The notes beneath the pieces were generated by a model, which was not told the origin of the DNA, searched no databases, and saw nothing but the letters and a program-made list of their open reading frames with translations. Made by a program: the position numbers and the translations under genes. From contig CAMAVS010000005.1 of the NCBI GenBank assembly GCA_945861665.1, positions 124,001 to 188,000 on the forward strand: a DNA stretch of 64,000 nucleotides, given 5' to 3'. Positions 61,622 through 64,000 of the stretch are shown piece after piece. This DNA comes from Chitinophaga pinensis. GTDB lineage: Bacteria > Bacteroidota > Bacteroidia > UBA4408. Position 1 is the stretch's first letter, and every line of letters begins with the position of its first letter.

Positions 61622-63661
61622 CTACTCCTTCACCACCTTATTCGTATACACCTTTTTATCGGTCTTCACAACAATGGAATAAATACCTGAGCTTAGTTGT
61701 TGAAAATCGGAAATACGCTCGTTATAATCGCCACCAATTTTATTTCCGCAATCAATGCTTTTTATTACTCTGCCTAAAACATCTACCAATTGTATTTGAA
61801 CAGTAGTTTCTTCGTTGAGAAAATAATTTACATCCAGGTAGTTGTTAAACGGATTTGGAAATACTTGTACCAAAGCACCTAAAGCTGCTTCATCTTCAAC
61901 ACTTAGGTTGTAGCATTTGCCTGGCATATTTGCATCCAACCAACCTATGCGGTCAACCAACCATTTTTGCAAATCATTCATCGCTCCTTTAAAAGTGGCA
62001 TCGTATATTCTTGGACTACCTACCACACCTAATCCCAATAAATTCCATCGTTGAAAATGCCTTGCCTGTGCCTCACTTAAATAACCTTCCATTGAATCGA
62101 GGTAGTTCTGCAAATAAGTCATTTCAAGTGTTTTGGTACGCAACCAAGTCCATCTGCATTTTACATTGTTATGAAAAACAGTATCGGTCATTAGTCTGTT
62201 AAACCAACGTACTTTTTGATCGCAGGAGTATGTTTCAAATTCCCACTTGGAAATAGTTTGCGATTCGCAACCTGTGTAATTACCGTAACCGTAATTTATA
62301 TCCCAATGAGGACCTGCTTTAATTTTACCTCCATCGGTAATTTTTTCTTTGTTGAAATAAGTACTTGCTCGGTAGCCATCGGGGTTTTTACTCACCTCTT
62401 GCAAAAACATGTAATCAATAAAAGAAGTAACGTTGATGTATTTTTTATATCCTACAATAGGGTCGGTATAATTAACTCCAAACAGTGCAGTCTCAAAACT
62501 ATCTACGAAGGATTTCAAATATGCCCCTTGCTGCAAAGTCGGATATTTAGGATAATGGTATTGAATAAAAATATTATTATAAGCCGACCACCAACCGTTG
62601 TTTCCATTACCTGCCCACCAGTCTACTTTAAAAATATAACCACCTGTTAAACTATCACCGGCATTGTCATCGCTATCCATTTTTTTTACACTAACCCGAT
62701 TATCATCACGCTTAATTTTTTCCATCAAAGCATACACACCTCGGTACTCGCCATTTATTACCAATTCACAAAATTGCGAACGCGAGGAAAAATTTCCCAT
62801 TTCTCTGCTTAGCTTATAAGTAAGCACATTGCGCATCATACTCATATCGTTATAAGGTGCGTATAAAATCCACTCGTGCTCTTTGGGCATTCCCAACAAA
62901 GAAGCATCCCAAACAGAATCTTGCGCATCAAGGGTTTCAAAACCATAGGATTGTTGAGGGTAGGTTTGCGAATAATTTCCGTGTAACTCAATCGCAATTT
63001 TATTGTTATAGCCCTCAAAAGTGTCTTTTAGGAAATTTCGTTGCCCTGCACCTTTATTAATAATACCCATCTGCGCTATTATTTTTGGCTCATCTACAAT
63101 GTTTTGTAAATTGGTATTGATGGATATGATTGGCAAATTAGACGATTTAAAATTAACCCATTTTGCTGGCTGATTACTAAAAGTGATGCTAAAATCAATT
63201 ACATTTCCAACATCATTGAGGTTATTGTCCATCACGTATAAAATCCAGTTTCCATTAGGATTTTGCAAGTTATTCAACAAACTTAAATAGCTCGTTGGCG
63301 CAAATGTTCCTGTAAATGGAGCAGATGCAGCATTGATTGAATTTACAACATTGTTACTAAAGGTAGTATTGGTATAATTATCATTGGCGCCTCCTAAATA
63401 ATTAGCCAAGGGTATGTAATTTCCATCGGGAGCCCCTAAGTAAATACTTAAATCGCCATCGTAGGTATGAGCAATATTTATGGTAACTTTTTCAATACCA
63501 AAATTGGTATCAATTACAGCAGGTAAGCCACTCACATTACAATTGAACGCATCGTGGGACCAATTCCCATCTGTTATGGGTCCACCAACACCGTTAAATG
63601 TTTGTGCCGAAACGGAAAAGAAAGTAGCTAATGTGATGAATGCGCTGTATAGGTATTTCAT
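61622..63661 (-). CDS. T9SS-exported CotH-kinase family protein with P domain
   Basis: The signal peptide (ending SVSAQ) is followed by a proprotein-convertase P domain (about 25-165: KVTINIAHTYDGDLSIYLGA, NPNGNWILYVMDN). A CotH kinase-like domain (about 190-560) has YAPYNDMSMMRNVLTYKLS, VINGEYRGVYALMEKIKRD and the metal-binding-type AGPHWDINYGYGN. A T9SS type A sorting domain closes it (VFPNPFNNYLDVNYF to KVVKE). CotH proteins are atypical kinases that phosphorylate spore-coat or other exported proteins. CotH, VTC and DUF4956 genes are often neighbours, and a VTC-DUF4956 pair lies about 8 kb away. Confidence 0.87.
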   Translation of the reverse strand: MKYLYSAFITLATFFSVSAQTFNGVGGPITDGNWSHDAFNCNVSGLPAVIDTNFGIEKVTINIAHTYDGDLSIYLGAPDGNYIPLANYLGGANDNYTNTTFSNNVVNSINAASAPFTGTFAPTSYLSLLNNLQNPNGNWILYVMDNNLNDVGNVIDFSITFSNQPAKWVNFKSSNLPIISINTNLQNIVDEPKIIAQMGIINKGAGQRNFLKDTFEGYNNKIAIELHGNYSQTYPQQSYGFETLDAQDSVWDASLLGMPKEHEWILYAPYNDMSMMRNVLTYKLSREMGNFSSRSQFCELVINGEYRGVYALMEKIKRDDNRVSVKKMDSDDNAGDSLTGGYIFKVDWWAGNGNNGWWSAYNNIFIQYHYPKYPTLQQGAYLKSFVDSFETALFGVNYTDPIVGYKKYINVTSFIDYMFLQEVSKNPDGYRASTYFNKEKITDGGKIKAGPHWDINYGYGNYTGCESQTISKWEFETYSCDQKVRWFNRLMTDTVFHNNVKCRWTWLRTKTLEMTYLQNYLDSMEGYLSEAQARHFQRWNLLGLGVVGSPRIYDATFKGAMNDLQKWLVDRIGWLDANMPGKCYNLSVEDEAALGALVQVFPNPFNNYLDVNYFLNEETTVQIQLVDVLGRVIKSIDCGNKIGGDYNERISDFQQLSSGIYSIVVKTDKKVYTNKVVKE

Positions 63662-63678
63662 ATAAATAGTATTTATTA

Positions 63679-63712
63679 CAAATTTAATTCTTTAAATACT
63701 AAAAATACCAAA
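63679..63712 (-). promoter_or_regulatory. Promoter of the CotH gene
   Basis: On the minus strand, TTTG (63709-63712) and TAAATTTG (63679-63686) are 22 bases apart, slightly long for a -33/-7 pair. Confidence 0.55.
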
Positions 63713-63762
63713 AATGTTGAAAAAAGATGTTTCTTTTCCTAGAAAACCGTCCTATTTCTTCC

Positions 63763-63770
63763 TACTTTTG
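63763..63770 (+). promoter_or_regulatory. -7 promoter element of the flavin-reductase-like gene
   Basis: TACTTTTG matches the -7 consensus, 19 bases before the ATG at 63790. Confidence 0.55.
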
Positions 63771-63789
63771 CAGTACAAACAACAAGTCG

Positions 63790-64000
63790 ATGCTTACCAT
63801 AAATCCTAAAGAAATAACTACAGCAAAACTTCATTCCTATTTACTGGGAGCAGTTGCTCCACGACCGATTGCATTTGCCAGCACCATCGATAAAGAGGGG
63901 AATATGAATTTAAGTCCATTTAGTTTCTTTAACGTATTTAGCGCACATCCACCCATTGCTATTTTTTCACCGGCACGCAGAGGAAGAGACAATACAACCA
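63790..64000 (+). CDS. Flavin-reductase-like FMN-binding protein, 3' end beyond window
   Basis: The visible 70 residues include LHSYLLGAVAPRPIAFASTI, NLSPFSFFNVFSAHPPIAIF and SPARRGRDN. This is the start of the flavin reductase-like (DIM6/NTAB) split-barrel that binds FMN. Members reduce flavins or act as partners of monooxygenases. The rest lies outside the window. Confidence 0.9.
   Translation, partial: MLTINPKEITTAKLHSYLLGAVAPRPIAFASTIDKEGNMNLSPFSFFNVFSAHPPIAIFSPARRGRDNTT

Noticed and set aside
1-64000. CRISPR arrays, tRNA or rRNA genes, insertion sequences, prophage or integrase genes
   Set aside because: I looked for direct-repeat arrays, cloverleaf arms, transposase motifs and phage structural genes and saw none that could be supported.

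Overview
The window is chromosomal DNA of a low-GC member of the Bacteroidota. Four secreted proteins end in type IX secretion (T9SS) sorting domains, and a PorG-like T9SS outer-membrane protein is encoded. Other markers of the phylum are TonB-receptor architecture, promoters of the TAnnTTTG (-7) / TTTG (-33) type, the acpP-fabF-rnc-IPExxxVDY block, and the porG-uppS-bamA-skp-skp-murI order. The genus cannot be told from sequence alone. I see no phage, plasmid, IS element, CRISPR array, tRNA or rRNA.

Layout. 1-5.2 kb: a truncated M1 peptidase, a very small Lys/Ala-rich histone-tail-like protein with its own terminator, a DUF3108/S4-domain pair, and bioD-bioA. 5.2-7.8 kb: a TonB-dependent receptor under a TPP riboswitch, so probably a thiamin importer. 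7.9-13.9 kb: an accessory stretch of small genes, one apparently broken gene, two orphan T9SS tail remnants and a large PNGase F-like/LamG secreted protein. 14-21.2 kb (minus): GT51 transglycosylase, IPExxxVDY protein, rnc, fabF, acpP, LysE and GH3. 21.3-33.4 kb (plus): porG-like, uppS, bamA, two skp/ompH genes, murI, ruvB, dxr, rseP and dnaG, a cell-envelope, isoprenoid and replication block.

33.5-36.2 kb: paaABC, a 36-aa membrane microprotein, and paaD, behind a promoter with a Crp/Fnr-like palindrome; no paaE is present. 36.2-42.4 kb: AsmA-like protein, orphan histidine kinase, hemW and a cyclase-family hydrolase. 42.4-48.9 kb (minus): a complete suf Fe-S assembly operon (HesB/SufA-like, sufB, sufC, sufD, sufS, sufE, DUF59, DUF2480). 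A 21-bp palindrome sits just downstream of its -7 element and looks like an iron- or redox-regulated operator. 49-50.1 kb: hemE.

50.2-53.6 kb: a compact five-gene set of lipoprotein, YD-like secreted protein, VTC-type polyphosphate-polymerase-fold protein, DUF4956 membrane protein and DUF2490 barrel. With the secreted CotH-kinase protein at 61.6-63.7 kb, this is the best candidate in the window for a poorly described envelope system. 53.7-64 kb: amino-acid dehydrogenase, anmK, acyl-CoA dehydrogenase, two T9SS proteins (one a six-repeat Kelch-like propeller), an overlapping small gene, a 48-aa membrane peptide with its own promoter and terminator, CotH, and the start of a flavin-reductase-domain gene.
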